From NCBI GenBank assembly GCA_965237505.1, contig CBDEFR010000004.1, positions 372,001 to 436,000 of the forward strand: a DNA stretch of 64,000 nt, written 5' to 3'. The DNA comes from NVTR01 sp965237505. GTDB taxonomy: Bacteria > Pseudomonadota > Alphaproteobacteria > Rhodobacterales > Rhodobacteraceae. The notes under the pieces were generated by a model. It did not search any database. It saw only the letters and a list, made by a program, of their open reading frames with translations, and was not told the origin of the DNA. The position numbers were made by a program, and so were the translations under genes. Below, one piece after another: positions 45,002 through 54,070 of this stretch. How positions within the stretch are numbered: the stretch's first letter is position 1; every line of letters begins with the position of its first letter.

Positions 45002-45443
45002 GTAAGCGTCCGGTGGTTACACTTCCGGGCTGTAATTCCACGGCATCAGCTCGTCTAGCCTGTTAATTTTATGGTCGGCGACACGCTCCAGAACCCAAGT
45101 GAGCCATGCCTGTGGATCAACGCCGTTGAGTTTGGCGGTTTCGATCAGAGTGAAGGCGATGGCCATGGAGTTTCCACCACGTTGTGATCCGGCAAACATC
45201 CAGTTCTTGCGGCCTATGGCGACGGGCTTCATGGCGCGTTCGGCGGTGTTGTTATCGGGCATGTTGACTTCGGCGCTTCGATTTCCGCCCCTGTTTTTCA
45301 AATGTCATGTTAGACAGGTTTCGCGGGATCGGGGCGTCGGAGTGCGAAGAAGCGGGCAGGCCGACTAGACAATGAGCTGCGAGCTCGTGTTGTTATCTGG
45401 CCGCCCCTACGACCAGCCCGTGTGCGCCGCGAGCGCGTATCCG
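45002..45443 (-). repeat. 442-bp segment duplicated (inverted) at 13893-15498
   Basis: The sequence begins with the IS66 terminus GTAAGCGTCCGG, contains a TnpC C-terminal fragment (45017-45307) and ends with 134 bp of the following gene. It equals the reverse complement of 15498-15188 plus 14023-13893, where IS630 copy A is inserted. It provides the empty site for that insertion. Confidence 0.88.
45017..45307 (-). pseudogene. tnpC: IS66 TnpC C-terminal fragment
   Basis: Same fragment as 15193-15483 (DNNTAERAMKPVAIGRKNW ... VLERVADHKINRLDELMPWNY) with Asn for Ser near its start (SAEVNMPD). It has no start of its own; it is a relic of an IS66 element whose remainder was deleted. Confidence 0.85.
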
Positions 45444-46489
45444 GGCCGGGGCTGCATACCGGTCCTGCGGATGCAGAGGCAGACTTGCCGTCCACCTTGC
45501 CGGACTACACTGATGGCGAATGGCAAAAGTTCATGCGGGAACGGCAGGCTGACATTGACGAATATGTAAAGGAGAAAATGACAGAGGTGAGGATGGCACC
45601 GGAATATGCCGCTGTTGCACTGCAAATGGCCTGCGCGCTGACGGATCGTATACCCGCCGACAGCAAGGTGCATCAATTGCCGCTTCCGGCCGATATTGCC
45701 CGGATGCTGGCGAGGGCCGACACCTGCAGTGATCTGCCGCAGGAAAAGGTCAACACGATTGCGCGCGAGATTGCAGAGGACCGGGCGGCGTTTGAAAGCA
45801 AGATCGCCTTTGCCAGGGAACTGGTTGCCGGCGCACCGCAGATCAGAACGCATAACATGAACCCGGAACGTTTTCATGAAGATATATTTGTCGCGCAACT
45901 CAGAAAGGACGGTGGATATGGCCGGGACGCACAGCATCCGATGCGCCTGAACTCACATCCGTTGCGGGAGCGCTATACCCGTGAAGTGGACAGGCGGGTG
46001 ACGGACGATCTGGCATCCGGTCTGGCGGTGCCGACCAAAGAGGAACACCTGGTCGCGCGCCTGTCGCTGTTGCCCGACCGTTCCGAAGATGAAGCCAGCA
46101 TTGCGGCGGCTCTGAATGAAGCCCTCAGATGGGGTCGTCCGATGGAGGGCGCAAAGCTGCAGCAGGAACGGGCCGCAGTATTATACCGCCTCGGTTCTGC
46201 TGGCGATGTAGACCGGTGGTGGTAAGCACAGGACCTGCTTGCCCGGCTCTATTGCAGCCACACATATCGGGAAATCCGGGCGCTGGCAGACCCGGAACGC
46301 GACCTGCCCGCGACCATGCCGCCGATAGATGACGCCGCGCGCAAGGCGGCGGCACACGGTTATGCAAAATCTGCACAGGTTGCAAACGACCTACTGTCCG
46401 GCTTTTTGTGGACGCCGCACATGCAGCGGCATGGTCTGGAGATTACCGAAAGCCAGTCCATGAGCGATGGGCTCGGAATGTGGATGTGA
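45422..46489 (+). pseudogene. Unrecognised, Glu/Arg-rich plasmid-like gene with in-frame stop
   Basis: A coding-like frame opens at GTG 45422 (upstream in-frame codons continue back to 45314). It runs 267 codons to TAA at 46223-46225 (...GDVDRWW-stop) and continues in the same frame as AQDLLARLYCSHTYREIRALADPERDLPATMPP...SDGLGMWM to TGA at 46489. The even composition across the stop suggests one gene of about 355 codons with a nonsense mutation. It is rich in charged residues and predicted helical, without signal peptide or membrane segment; I do not recognise a family. The neighbouring resolvase suggests a plasmid backbone. Its first bases are duplicated at 13893-14026. Confidence 0.5.
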
Positions 46490-46531
46490 TCGCCTGACTG
46501 ATCAGAAGGGGCCAGCATCAATAAAAGTACC

Positions 46532-46559
46532 TATTCTGAAAACCATGGTTTTGGGAATA
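46532..46559. promoter_or_regulatory. Res-like palindrome upstream of the resolvase
   Basis: TATTCTGAAAACC and GGTTTTGGGAATA form a 28-bp near-perfect inverted repeat (perfect core AAAACCATGGTTTT) 115 bp before the resolvase start. A related half-site, TCTGAAATCGGTATTC, lies at about 46620-46635. The size and TATT...AATA ends resemble serine-resolvase crossover subsites, so this is a candidate res site and autoregulatory operator. Confidence 0.55.
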
Positions 46560-46673
46560 AGCATTCCTGTATCCCCAAAGATCGGTGACACCCCCTGCCT
46601 TATATCCGTTTTCCTTGTTCTGAAATCGGTATTCTTTTAAGATGCAGGGAAAGCCATTTCGGAACAAAACATC

Positions 46674-47279
46674 ATGCTTATCGGATATGCCCGCGTCTCG
46701 ACCATAGATCAGAACCCCGCACTTCAGATGGATGCGCTCAAAACGGCCGGCTGCGATAAGGTATTCACTGAAAAAGCCTCCGGTTCACACCGCGACCGGC
46801 CGCAACTTAAAGCGGCCCTCAACTATCTACGCGAAGGTGATACGCTTGTGGTTTGGAAACTCTCACGGTTGGCGCGATCCCTGACACAAGTCATTAAAAC
46901 TGCAGCAGATATCAATGATCGAGGCATCGCCCTCAAGGTGTTGACCCAAAATATTGATACCAGCACATCTGAGGGGCGGTTGTTCTTTCATATGACAGCA
47001 GCCTTTGATGAATTCCAACGAGAGCTGATCGTCGAAAACACCCGCGCTGGTCTGGCCGCTGCCAACAAACGCGGTCGCAGGGGCGGCCGCCCAAGGGCAA
47101 TGAATGAACAAACCATCAAGCATGCTGAAGCGATGCTCAAAGACACAGAAAATTATCCATTCATCGGTGATGTCATCGACCAACTGAAAATCGGTCGAAC
47201 CGCTTTCTACAGATATTTCCCAACAGATCGCATCAAACAGCTCAGAAATGGGCACGAAACAAACCTTCAGACAGGCTAA
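46674..47279 (+). CDS. Serine recombinase (Tn3-type resolvase/invertase family)
   Basis: A 201-residue small serine recombinase: GYARVSTIDQNPALQ with catalytic Ser near residue 10, KLSRLARSLTQVIKTA, and ERELIVE-like FQRELIVENTRAGL (helix E). The C-terminal HTH is degenerate but recognisable (IGRTAFYRYFP in place of the usual VSRATLYRYL). Start ATG 46674. It probably resolves multimers at the palindromic site upstream. Intact. Confidence 0.9.
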   Translation: MLIGYARVSTIDQNPALQMDALKTAGCDKVFTEKASGSHRDRPQLKAALNYLREGDTLVVWKLSRLARSLTQVIKTAADINDRGIALKVLTQNIDTSTSEGRLFFHMTAAFDEFQRELIVENTRAGLAAANKRGRRGGRPRAMNEQTIKHAEAMLKDTENYPFIGDVIDQLKIGRTAFYRYFPTDRIKQLRNGHETNLQTG

Positions 47280-47531
47280 AACCGCATTACCCAGATGATC
47301 ATGTAATTTGACGACACCGCACCCGGAGTCTGCTATAAGAATCATGCGGTTGGAGCAGATATGGATCAGCCGATATGGCACACCAGACGGGTGAATCGAA
47401 ACAGGGGTGCCTTCGGGTCGATTTTGGCCGCCGTCTGAAGCTGGAGTTCCACGGGTCCAGGGTCACTACTGACGCCGGTTTGCTCGCCTATCGAGAGCTT
47501 GATGCCTCCGTTGAACTTATACCAGCGGCAT

Positions 47532-48085
47532 TTAACATTGACCGATATGGGCCCATTTTCGCATTCCGATTGATGTGATGGTTTCGGGCTGTGCGATGAG
47601 CTTGTTCCAAGCTTCGCATCCAGCATCGACGATGGCATTGTAGTCTTCGAACACGCGGTTGGAGAGCCAATTGGCGCGCAAGTACTGCCAGATATTTTCC
47701 ACCGGGTTCAGTTCCGGAGCGCGCGATGGCAGCAGGATGATGGTGAGGTTCTTCGGGACTTTGAGTTTGCCGGTGGTGTGCCATCCGGCCCGATCCATCA
47801 GCACAACCGCATGGGCCTTTCGGGCGACGTGGCGGCTGATCTCGTCGAGATGCATCTGCATGGCTTGCGCGTCCGCCAAGGCAGCATGAGCGCCGCCCCC
47901 TTGCCGTGAGCCGGACAGATGGCGCCGAACAGATAGGCGTTGCGATAGCGCTGATCGGCCGGCTGGCGGGGGCGCGTGCCCTTTCTCGCCCACAGGCGCG
48001 TCAGGCCATTCTTCTGGCCAAGGCGTGCTTCGTCCAGGAACCGGATCTCCACCGGCGTTCCCGCCGGCAGGTCAGCTATATGCAC
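47532..48085 (-). pseudogene. IS630 transposase second frame, frameshifted (copy B)
   Basis: Same catalytic domain as 14039-14593, but GTCCGCCCAAGG of copy A reads GTCCGCCAAGG here (about 47873-47883). The 1-bp deletion puts the first Asp block (FLDEARLGQKNG, 47798-48085) and the following part (VVLMDRAGWH...NPVENIW, 47532-47890) in different frames. Also Gln-to-Leu at the DEAR motif (FLDEAR for FQDEAR). Non-functional. Confidence 0.85.
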
Positions 48086-48597
48086 CTGGAGCGTGTCGGC
48101 GAAGTTTTTTTAAACGCCTCGATGATCCGCTTATCCTGCCTGGGATGCTGCGGGCGGGCGCTGATATGGGCAAAGCCCAGTTCGCCAAGCAGTCTGGATA
48201 TCCCGCGCTCGGAATAGATGACGCCAAAGCGCGCCTCGATCACCCGCTTCAGGTCGATCCGCCGCCAGCGGACAACCCCGTCCACCGCCGGATCGGGGCC
48301 GGTCTCGACAATCTCGCCAAGTTCTTTCATCTGGACATCGCTCAGGTAGCGCGTCCGGCCCGCGCCCTTGCGGTTGGTGAGGCCATCCGGTCCCTCTTCG
48401 TTGAACCGGTGAACCCAGTCCCGCAGGGTCTGGCGATCCATCCCACCGATCCTTGCGGCCTCTCCACGGCTCATGCCATCGTAGACCGCCGCAAGAGACA
48501 ACAGACGGCGGCTCTGCCGGGCATCCTTGCAACGGCTGGCGAGTTTACGAAGGTGGCGGGCATCAAAGTCGCGACGAAGCGGAACACTGGCTGGCAT
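48076..48597 (-). CDS. IS630 transposase first frame (copy B)
   Basis: A 173-residue N-terminal half almost identical to copy A (14584-15105); one visible difference is Pro for Ser in VETGPDPAVDG. HTH and slippage site are intact, but the second frame is broken, so no full transposase can be made. Confidence 0.85.
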   Translation of the reverse strand: MPASVPLRRDFDARHLRKLASRCKDARQSRRLLSLAAVYDGMSRGEAARIGGMDRQTLRDWVHRFNEEGPDGLTNRKGAGRTRYLSDVQMKELGEIVETGPDPAVDGVVRWRRIDLKRVIEARFGVIYSERGISRLLGELGFAHISARPQHPRQDKRIIEAFKKTSPTRSRCI

Positions 48598-49030
48598 GGC
48601 GATCCTCCTTTGCCAACCTTGAATCAGATCAAAACCGATTTGGGAATCCCCACAGAGTCAGAAATTGATGCCGTTGGTATTACTGCGATGGCTGGCGATG
48701 TTCTTGCCGACAGTCGTACCGGCAAGAACGGGCGGCATGGCATGGTCGGGCAGTTCCGCCAGTCCGTTTTCGGACGCCTTGGCGGCTACGACGACGTGAA
48801 CGACGCCGACCGGCTCAGCCTCGACCCGGTCATGCGGTGGATCGTCGGGGGCCATGCCGTCACCAAACAGGCGGCCTCGAGCAGTCAGATGGGGCGCTTC
48901 GAGACGGAGGTTCTGGCCACCGAGGAAAACCTCGCCGCGCTTGGTGATCTTTCCGGCCGATGGATCGACCGCGTTCATGACCGTTGCCCGCCGAAGAAGA
49001 TCATTCCCGACATGGACAGCAGCGTCAGCC

Positions 49031-49276
49031 CAAGAAAAGTGGGATTTAACGGCCCAGACACAGGACATTCTGCAAAGCCAGTGTCGCAGGCGTCTGGTTG
49101 AACGGGCCCATGCACAAGGGGCGCAAACATCGTGGGATCTCGACATTCTCACCACTGGCCGCGAACAGTATTTTCGGGGCATGCCGTCCAATCCGAGCGC
49201 CTCTAACTATTCCGGTAATTTTGATGTGCGCCTGAGACCTGACTCAGAATCGCCCAACCGACGGATATACCCCTGA
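49031..49276 (+). pseudogene. Unrecognised coding fragment
   Basis: After the IS1380 homology stops, another frame reads KWDLTAQTQDILQSQCRRRLVERAHAQGAQTSWDLDILTTGREQYFRGMPSNPSAS... to a stop at 49276. The first 60 residues look coding; the rest (SPNRRIYP) does not. No family recognised. It may be the tail of the same kind of plasmid gene as 45422-46489. Confidence 0.4.
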
Positions 49277-49699
49277 TCCGCTGCACGGGTTTGGTGCCGA
49301 AGCAGTGACCTGTGCCCCAAGTTTCCTCCACACAGCGGAGCGTCCTTGGGATTGAGTCACGGCGTTCCGCGTTTAATTTAAGCATTTCTGTTACCGTGGC
49401 CTTCGACATGCCAGTGGAATTTGAATTCGTGCTCTTCCTTCCGAGTTTGAGACGAAAGATGACGCGAGTAGGTGTCTGACGTCAGCGCTCGTCGGAGCGA
49501 ATTGAGGGTTTAGTTAACGGGGGATTTCTGGTTCATCAAAACTGACATGGTGTGAAGATGAACAAGAAATCCGGACAATCGAAAGCCGCGGCTGACAGAT
49601 GAATTTATCCGAATAAGTCTGCTAGCTATGTGCCTGCAACTCTTTGAGGCTATAATACATGAGGATTGGCGAATTGTTCATTTCTGATCTGGCTTCGCG
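49277..49699. other. No gene; possible IS3-type end remnant
   Basis: At 49305-49340 TGACCTGTGCCCCAAGTTTCCTCCACAC resembles an IS3-family terminus, and the 100 bp after it (minus strand) look like the end of an OrfB, but no continuous homology can be read. The remainder up to the desaturase stop is AT-richer non-coding DNA. Confidence 0.4.
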
Positions 49700-50695
49700 C
49701 TAGCGGTACATTTTTTTCTTACGGGCGCGGGTGTCTTTTGTCGCGTCGTCAGATCCATCATGGAATGAACCGAACCACTTGTCCCAGGGCACATCCGCTG
49801 TGCCGTAGTTGCATTCGAAATAACGGTGGTGAAGTTGGTGAAAGAACTCGCCTAACGACAGCAGGCTTTTGTTTTTAACAAACAGATCATCAAAACCACT
49901 ATGCGAAGCAATCGGATTCAGGGCCTGAAGGTACATGTGGAAATACATGATCACAGGATGTGACGGTATGATCAAATGGATGAGAAGCGAACTGAAATAA
50001 ACGACATGCTCGATAGGGTGCATTGTCATCCCTGCCCAAGGCCCAGTATGCACATTGCGGTGATGCAGTGAGTGCACTTTTCGATACATCGGCGGCCAAT
50101 GTAGCAAACGATGCACCCAGTAGAAATGGAACGATAACCAAAGCGGTGTCAGAAAGACCAGCGCAATCATCCAGCCCCATGTAAATGCCGTGGGCAAAGC
50201 CGGAATATAGCCGTTGGCCATGGCCCACATGTAAAGCACCTCATAGGCGCTCCAGATCGGAACACCGCTGACAACTGACCAAAAGATGTTGTCCCAGACC
50301 TGATTATTCAGAGTAAACGCGCGGTTTCCCTTAGCAAACGGGCGCCTAATAAACTGATGCGTATCGCCCTGCTTTTTACCGGCATGCAGATACAGATGCG
50401 ACCCGCCTGCAAGCACTGTAATCAGCACAAAATTACGAAGAACCACCATCCCGATCCAACCAAATTCGAGATTTTTGACTTGCGCCAATGGTGGTTGCAG
50501 GACTGCCCAAACAAAAACTGATATTGCCAGTATGATCAGCGTCATCGACAATTTCAGCCAAGAGCGCGCAAACCAGCGCGCGATATTGCCCGGTCGGGGT
50601 GGCCAGGAAAACAATGGCGAGTTTTCAAGCGGCAATTCGGGGTGCCAGTTCCAAGATTTGTTTATGGGGTGATCTGTTTGAGGTGCATCAGTCAT
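49700..50695 (-). CDS. Sterol desaturase / fatty acid hydroxylase superfamily membrane protein
   Basis: A 331-residue integral-membrane di-iron oxygenase-like protein. The His clusters are HRLLH, HSLHH (VHSLHHRNVHTGPW), and HQLHHRYFECNYG, the usual HX3H/HX2HH pattern of the superfamily. Four to five membrane segments (for example LKLSMTLIILAISVFVWAVL, VVLRNFVLITVLAGGSHLYL). It hydroxylates or desaturates a lipid or terpenoid; the substrate is unknown. Transcribed with the PanB-like gene 21 bp upstream. Confidence 0.88.
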   Translation of the reverse strand: MTDAPQTDHPINKSWNWHPELPLENSPLFSWPPRPGNIARWFARSWLKLSMTLIILAISVFVWAVLQPPLAQVKNLEFGWIGMVVLRNFVLITVLAGGSHLYLHAGKKQGDTHQFIRRPFAKGNRAFTLNNQVWDNIFWSVVSGVPIWSAYEVLYMWAMANGYIPALPTAFTWGWMIALVFLTPLWLSFHFYWVHRLLHWPPMYRKVHSLHHRNVHTGPWAGMTMHPIEHVVYFSSLLIHLIIPSHPVIMYFHMYLQALNPIASHSGFDDLFVKNKSLLSLGEFFHQLHHRYFECNYGTADVPWDKWFGSFHDGSDDATKDTRARKKKMYR

Positions 50696-50716
50696 TGGGA
50701 AATTCTTACCTTAGGT

Positions 50717-51541
50717 TCAGTTTTCACGTGCAAGCGCTTCACGAAAACGGTCCAGTTCATCTGGGTTCATCGAAATTGAGGTCTTGGGCGACGGGAAAGC
50801 GCCAGATGTGACATCCTCTTTCCAGGCTTTCAGTGAACGCACACGTTCGGCTTCGACTTCGGCGCGCATTTTGCGCAAATTGGCATAGGCTTTAGCATGG
50901 CGCGGCTGGGTTTCGTTTTCGCCGCAGATGTCTTCCATGAAAAGATACTGCACATCGCCACCTGAACCTGCTCCGATAGAGAAAGTGATCAAGCTGGTAC
51001 GGGGGCTGAGCTCGGCGAGAACTTCGGCGGGGACGCATTCGATTTCAACGGCAAAAGCGCCGGCATCTTCAAGTCGTTTTAAGTCGCGATATAACTTTAG
51101 TGCTTCCTCAGCAGTCTTACCAAAGGCACGCAACCCTCCGATCCAGGTTGAATGACGCGGTACAAGTCCCAGATGACCCATTACCGGGATACTGAATTCG
51201 GCCAGTTTTGCGACCATGCCCAAACTGTGCAGGTTATAGATTGAATCGGCCCCGTCATGCAGTGCTTCAAACGCTGCTTCGACCACGGCGCCTTCACTGC
51301 GATATGCCGTCAAGCTGGTTGCGGTGCAGATGAAGGTTTCTGGCGCCCCTTTGCGCACCTCTGCGGTTAGTGGGCTGTCTGTCGCAATGATATCTATACC
51401 AGCCGCTGACGCAGCAGCTCCTTCCTCAGCGGTGTAGGCCGAGACCTCGGTAAGGACACGTTTGCCTTTGGCGGCGCGCAAATCGGCCACGGTCAAATTT
51501 CGACGCGCTGGTTGACCGCCAAATGTGTAAATATTTTTCAT
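50717..51541 (-). CDS. PanB-fold (ketopantoate hydroxymethyltransferase-like) protein, divergent
   Basis: A 274-residue TIM-barrel protein of the KPHMT/PanB superfamily: AYTAEEGAAASAAGIDIIATDSPL (Asp of GDS kept as TDS), SEGAVVEAAFEALHDGADSI, PVMGHLGLVPRHS and AVEIECVPAEVL (general-base Glu kept). The second metal Asp (ADLPFM in PanB) is replaced in ICTATSLTAY, and the KxEGG substrate motif reads YNLHS. It therefore probably catalyses a different aldol or lyase reaction. Start ATG 51541. Co-transcribed with the membrane oxygenase gene and divergent from a LysR gene, 127 bp away. Confidence 0.82.
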   Translation of the reverse strand: MKNIYTFGGQPARRNLTVADLRAAKGKRVLTEVSAYTAEEGAAASAAGIDIIATDSPLTAEVRKGAPETFICTATSLTAYRSEGAVVEAAFEALHDGADSIYNLHSLGMVAKLAEFSIPVMGHLGLVPRHSTWIGGLRAFGKTAEEALKLYRDLKRLEDAGAFAVEIECVPAEVLAELSPRTSLITFSIGAGSGGDVQYLFMEDICGENETQPRHAKAYANLRKMRAEVEAERVRSLKAWKEDVTSGAFPSPKTSISMNPDELDRFREALAREN

Positions 51542-51668
51542 AGCGATCCCAAAACGTTCTTTTTAAGTTTCATGAACTTGAAAATAACATCTGACAAACC
51601 AAGAAATCTAAGGGCTGGCTCAGAAAATATAAGTCATGCTAGGATGCCGCCCTAATCAAGGAAGCATA

Positions 51669-52547
51669 ATGCCAGACACACTCCCACCCTTAAATTCGCT
51701 ACGCGCCTTTGTCGCTGCGGCGCGTCACGAAAGTTTCCTACTGGCAGGGCAAGAGCTACATGTTTCTGCTGGAGCAATCAGCAGACACATAAAATCACTC
51801 GAAACTTATCTGAATACTGTCTTGTTTTTGCGTAAATCAAACGGGGTTTCGTTGACTCCGGCTGGCCAAGCATATCTTGAAAAAACTCAACCGCTGCTGT
51901 CCGAACTCGCCAAGGTTACGAAAACGTTTCTATTGGCAAAGACCAAAGATGTACTCAGGGTTTCGACCCTGCCAATTTTTACGGAGAAGTGGTTGACGCC
52001 TCGGTTGCCTTTTCTTCGAAGCCAACATCCTGATATCCATCTACGGTTTGATTTTCATGATGGTGTTGATGCAGCACTTTCTCCGGAGTTGGATGCGATG
52101 ATCGTTTATGCGGATCAACCGCCCGCTGAAGGTCAGGCCACATATCTTTTCGGTGAAACCCTTGTACCCGTCTGTAGCCCGGATTTTCGTAAAACCCTGC
52201 CTCTTGGCGTCTCACCAGCGGATATCCTGCGGCAAATCCGATTGCAGGACACCTTCTGGCCCGATGACTGGGCGAACTGGGCCAAGGAAATGGGGCATGT
52301 TTCCAAGCTGCAGCCTCCCGAACTCAGCTTTGCGCTTTATAGCGGCGTAATCCAGTCGGCGAAATCAGGCATGGGCATTGCGATCGGTCATTCTTCTATG
52401 ATCCGCCAAGAGCTTGAAGCACATGAATTGGTCGCAATTGAGGAATTTGCAATCCGATCGCCTGCTTCGTACTATTTGATTACGCCACTGAACAAGAAGG
52501 AAAGCCCCAGTATCGTTGCATTTCGAAGCTGGCTGACGGCCGGTTAG
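51669..52547 (+). CDS. LysR-family regulator (GcvA-like)
   Basis: A 292-residue LTTR: PPLNSLRAFVAAARHESFLLAGQELHVSAGAISRHIKSLE is the winged HTH with the GcvA-type opening (LPPLNALRAFEAAAR). The effector domain has LRVSTLPIFTEKWLTPRLPFL and GMGIAIGHSSMI. ATG 51669 with AAGGAAGC upstream is preferred over an earlier ATG at 51636. It probably regulates the divergent PanB-like/oxygenase operon. Confidence 0.9.
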   Translation: MPDTLPPLNSLRAFVAAARHESFLLAGQELHVSAGAISRHIKSLETYLNTVLFLRKSNGVSLTPAGQAYLEKTQPLLSELAKVTKTFLLAKTKDVLRVSTLPIFTEKWLTPRLPFLRSQHPDIHLRFDFHDGVDAALSPELDAMIVYADQPPAEGQATYLFGETLVPVCSPDFRKTLPLGVSPADILRQIRLQDTFWPDDWANWAKEMGHVSKLQPPELSFALYSGVIQSAKSGMGIAIGHSSMIRQELEAHELVAIEEFAIRSPASYYLITPLNKKESPSIVAFRSWLTAG

Positions 52548-52728
52548 TGGGGATTTTTGGCGACCGCGAGCGGCCTAGAAAGACGACGGACAAGACCGGA
52601 TCGGGCTTTTTCACATTCGTTCCGATTTGTTTGAATCTTGTCAAATTTTGTCCAGCGGTTGAGAACTGCCTTATCAGGCCCTGCGATGTGGCTTATTTGG
52701 TCAGTACAGCGATAACGGCAAATACGGT

Positions 52729-53012
52729 TGTCAATCCCGGAGTAAAAAGGGTCAATGTCCCGGTGCAAAACTGGACACCTGGTTTGATTTAGGTGCGCAC
52801 CCTGGTGCGTGTGCTTTCCAGATAGCCGACGCGTGCCAGGGTGCGTTGACCGGAGGTCAACTTTAGCAGTTTCGGGGTTTTCAGGATTGCGGTTTGGCGA
52901 TTTTGCTCTGGCGCAGCCGGTAGCTTTCGCCGTTCATCTCGAGGATGTGGACGTGGTGGGTCAGGCGATCGAGAATGGCGCCTGTAAGGCGTTCCGCGAC
53001 GGTCAGATCATC
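52729..53012 (-). pseudogene. istB: IS21 right end with IstB C-terminal fragment
   Basis: TGTCAATCCCGGAGTAAAAAGG at 52729 is an IS21 terminus like that of copy 1. From the stop at 52881 the minus frame reads ...ERLTGAILDRLTHHVHILEMNGESYRLRQSKIAKPQS, the last ~43 residues of IstB. Homology ends at about 53010, where a kelch-protein gene begins. The 180 bp before it (52548-52728) show no gene. Confidence 0.85.
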
Positions 53013-53045
53013 CGAGAACGGTGCTGTCGATTTCTTCGACAAGCT

Positions 53046-54070
53046 TTAGGGCACGTAAGCGTCGAACCGGTCCACCGCGCCAAACGCCTGCTGATCACCA
53101 CCGCCGGGCACGTAAATCCGGTCCACCAGGGCCGCGGCGCCCATCCCGTGCCGCGGATCCGCCATGGGCGCTAGGACTGTCCACGCATCGTTGGCCGGGT
53201 CGTACACCTCGTTGTCATCGAACACACCGCCGGTGCCACCTGCGGGATTGCCTTCACCACCCATGACGTAGATCAGTCCGTTCAGGACTGCCCCTGCCAC
53301 GCCACCCCTTGCCGTGGGCATTTCCGTTTTCTGTAGCCACATCGGCGTCGCGGCGGCGGGATCGAAGGCGTACACAGCGGCCGAGAGGCCGGTGATTCCA
53401 CCGGCACGCCCTCCGAGCACGTAGAACGTTCCGCCAACGACTCCCGCCGCCCCATGGTCCAAGGGCGCGGGCAGGTTGGGGAGCGTGGTGTCCCACGTGT
53501 CACCCACAGTGTCGTAGGATGAAAAGTCCGTCACTGTTCCGCCGCGCAAGCCGCCGGCCACGTAGATGATGTTCCCGATCGCGGCGACAAGCGATCCACC
53601 CCGTTCCGTCCCTGCCGACATCGAGGTTTTCTGCGTCCAGGTGTTCAAGCCCGGATCGTATTCGAACACCCGCCCGTCCGGGGTGAACAAGTTCCCCGTC
53701 AGGAAGCCGACGATGTAGATCTTGCCGCCAGCGACGGCGACGTTGGCGTGGTGCATCGGCACGTCCATGACTCCGTCGTTGATCGACGCGACGTTGGTCC
53801 GCCACGTGTTGGCGACGGGGTCATAGGCCTCCACGGTGACGAGATCTGGGGAATCCCGTTGAAGCCAGCCAGCACGTAGATCTCGCCGGCCAGGGCGACG
53901 ACGGGGTGCTCCTGACGCGACCCTCCGGCCAGTGGCGGCAGACTCTCCCAGGCCGGTCCGGGCGACGGAGAAGGAGTGGTGGTCATAGCGGAAGTAAACG
54001 CCGCAGTGAAAATTGCAAATAGCAAGACGAGGCGCGGCGCAAGGTGTCCCTTTTCAGCGAGGCGTGGCAT
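53046..54070 (-). pseudogene. Secreted kelch-repeat protein, frameshifted
   Basis: ATG 54070 with AAGGAAA upstream opens MPRLAEKGHLAPRLVLLFAIFTAAFTSA, a probable signal peptide, then the first kelch strand block (HPVVALAGEIYVLAGFNG). At about 53850 the frame is lost by one base. The next frame (VTVEAYDPVANTWRTN) holds five further kelch repeats with the typical VxxGxIYVxGG ... YDPxxNTW pattern to TAA 53046. The combined length of about 340 residues would form a six-bladed propeller. The C-terminus abuts the IS21 relic and may be incomplete. Confidence 0.82.

Larger units (their letters stand above)
47520..48679 (-). mobile_element. IS630-family element, copy B (1160 bp)
   Basis: Ends TACCAGCGGCAT (47520) and reverse complement TACCAACGGCAT (48679), the same element as copy A. 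It is flanked by GAACTTA and TTACTGCG; the restored IS1380 frame reads GAACTTACTGCG, so TTA was duplicated. The 1-bp size difference from copy A is a deletion in the transposase gene. Confidence 0.9.
47375..49030 (+). pseudogene. IS1380-family transposase, interrupted by IS630 and truncated
   Basis: MAHQTGESKQGCLRVDFGRRLKLEFHGSRVTTDAGLLAYREL is the N-terminus of an IS1380 transposase; it breaks at 47519 after VEL. The frame resumes at 48680 as TAMAGDVLADSRTGKNGRHGMVGQFRQSVFGRL and continues to DMDSSVSP (first catalytic Asp region), where homology stops at about 49030. Removing the IS630 and one TTA restores an uninterrupted VELTAMAG reading. About two thirds of the protein is missing downstream. 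Confidence 0.85.
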
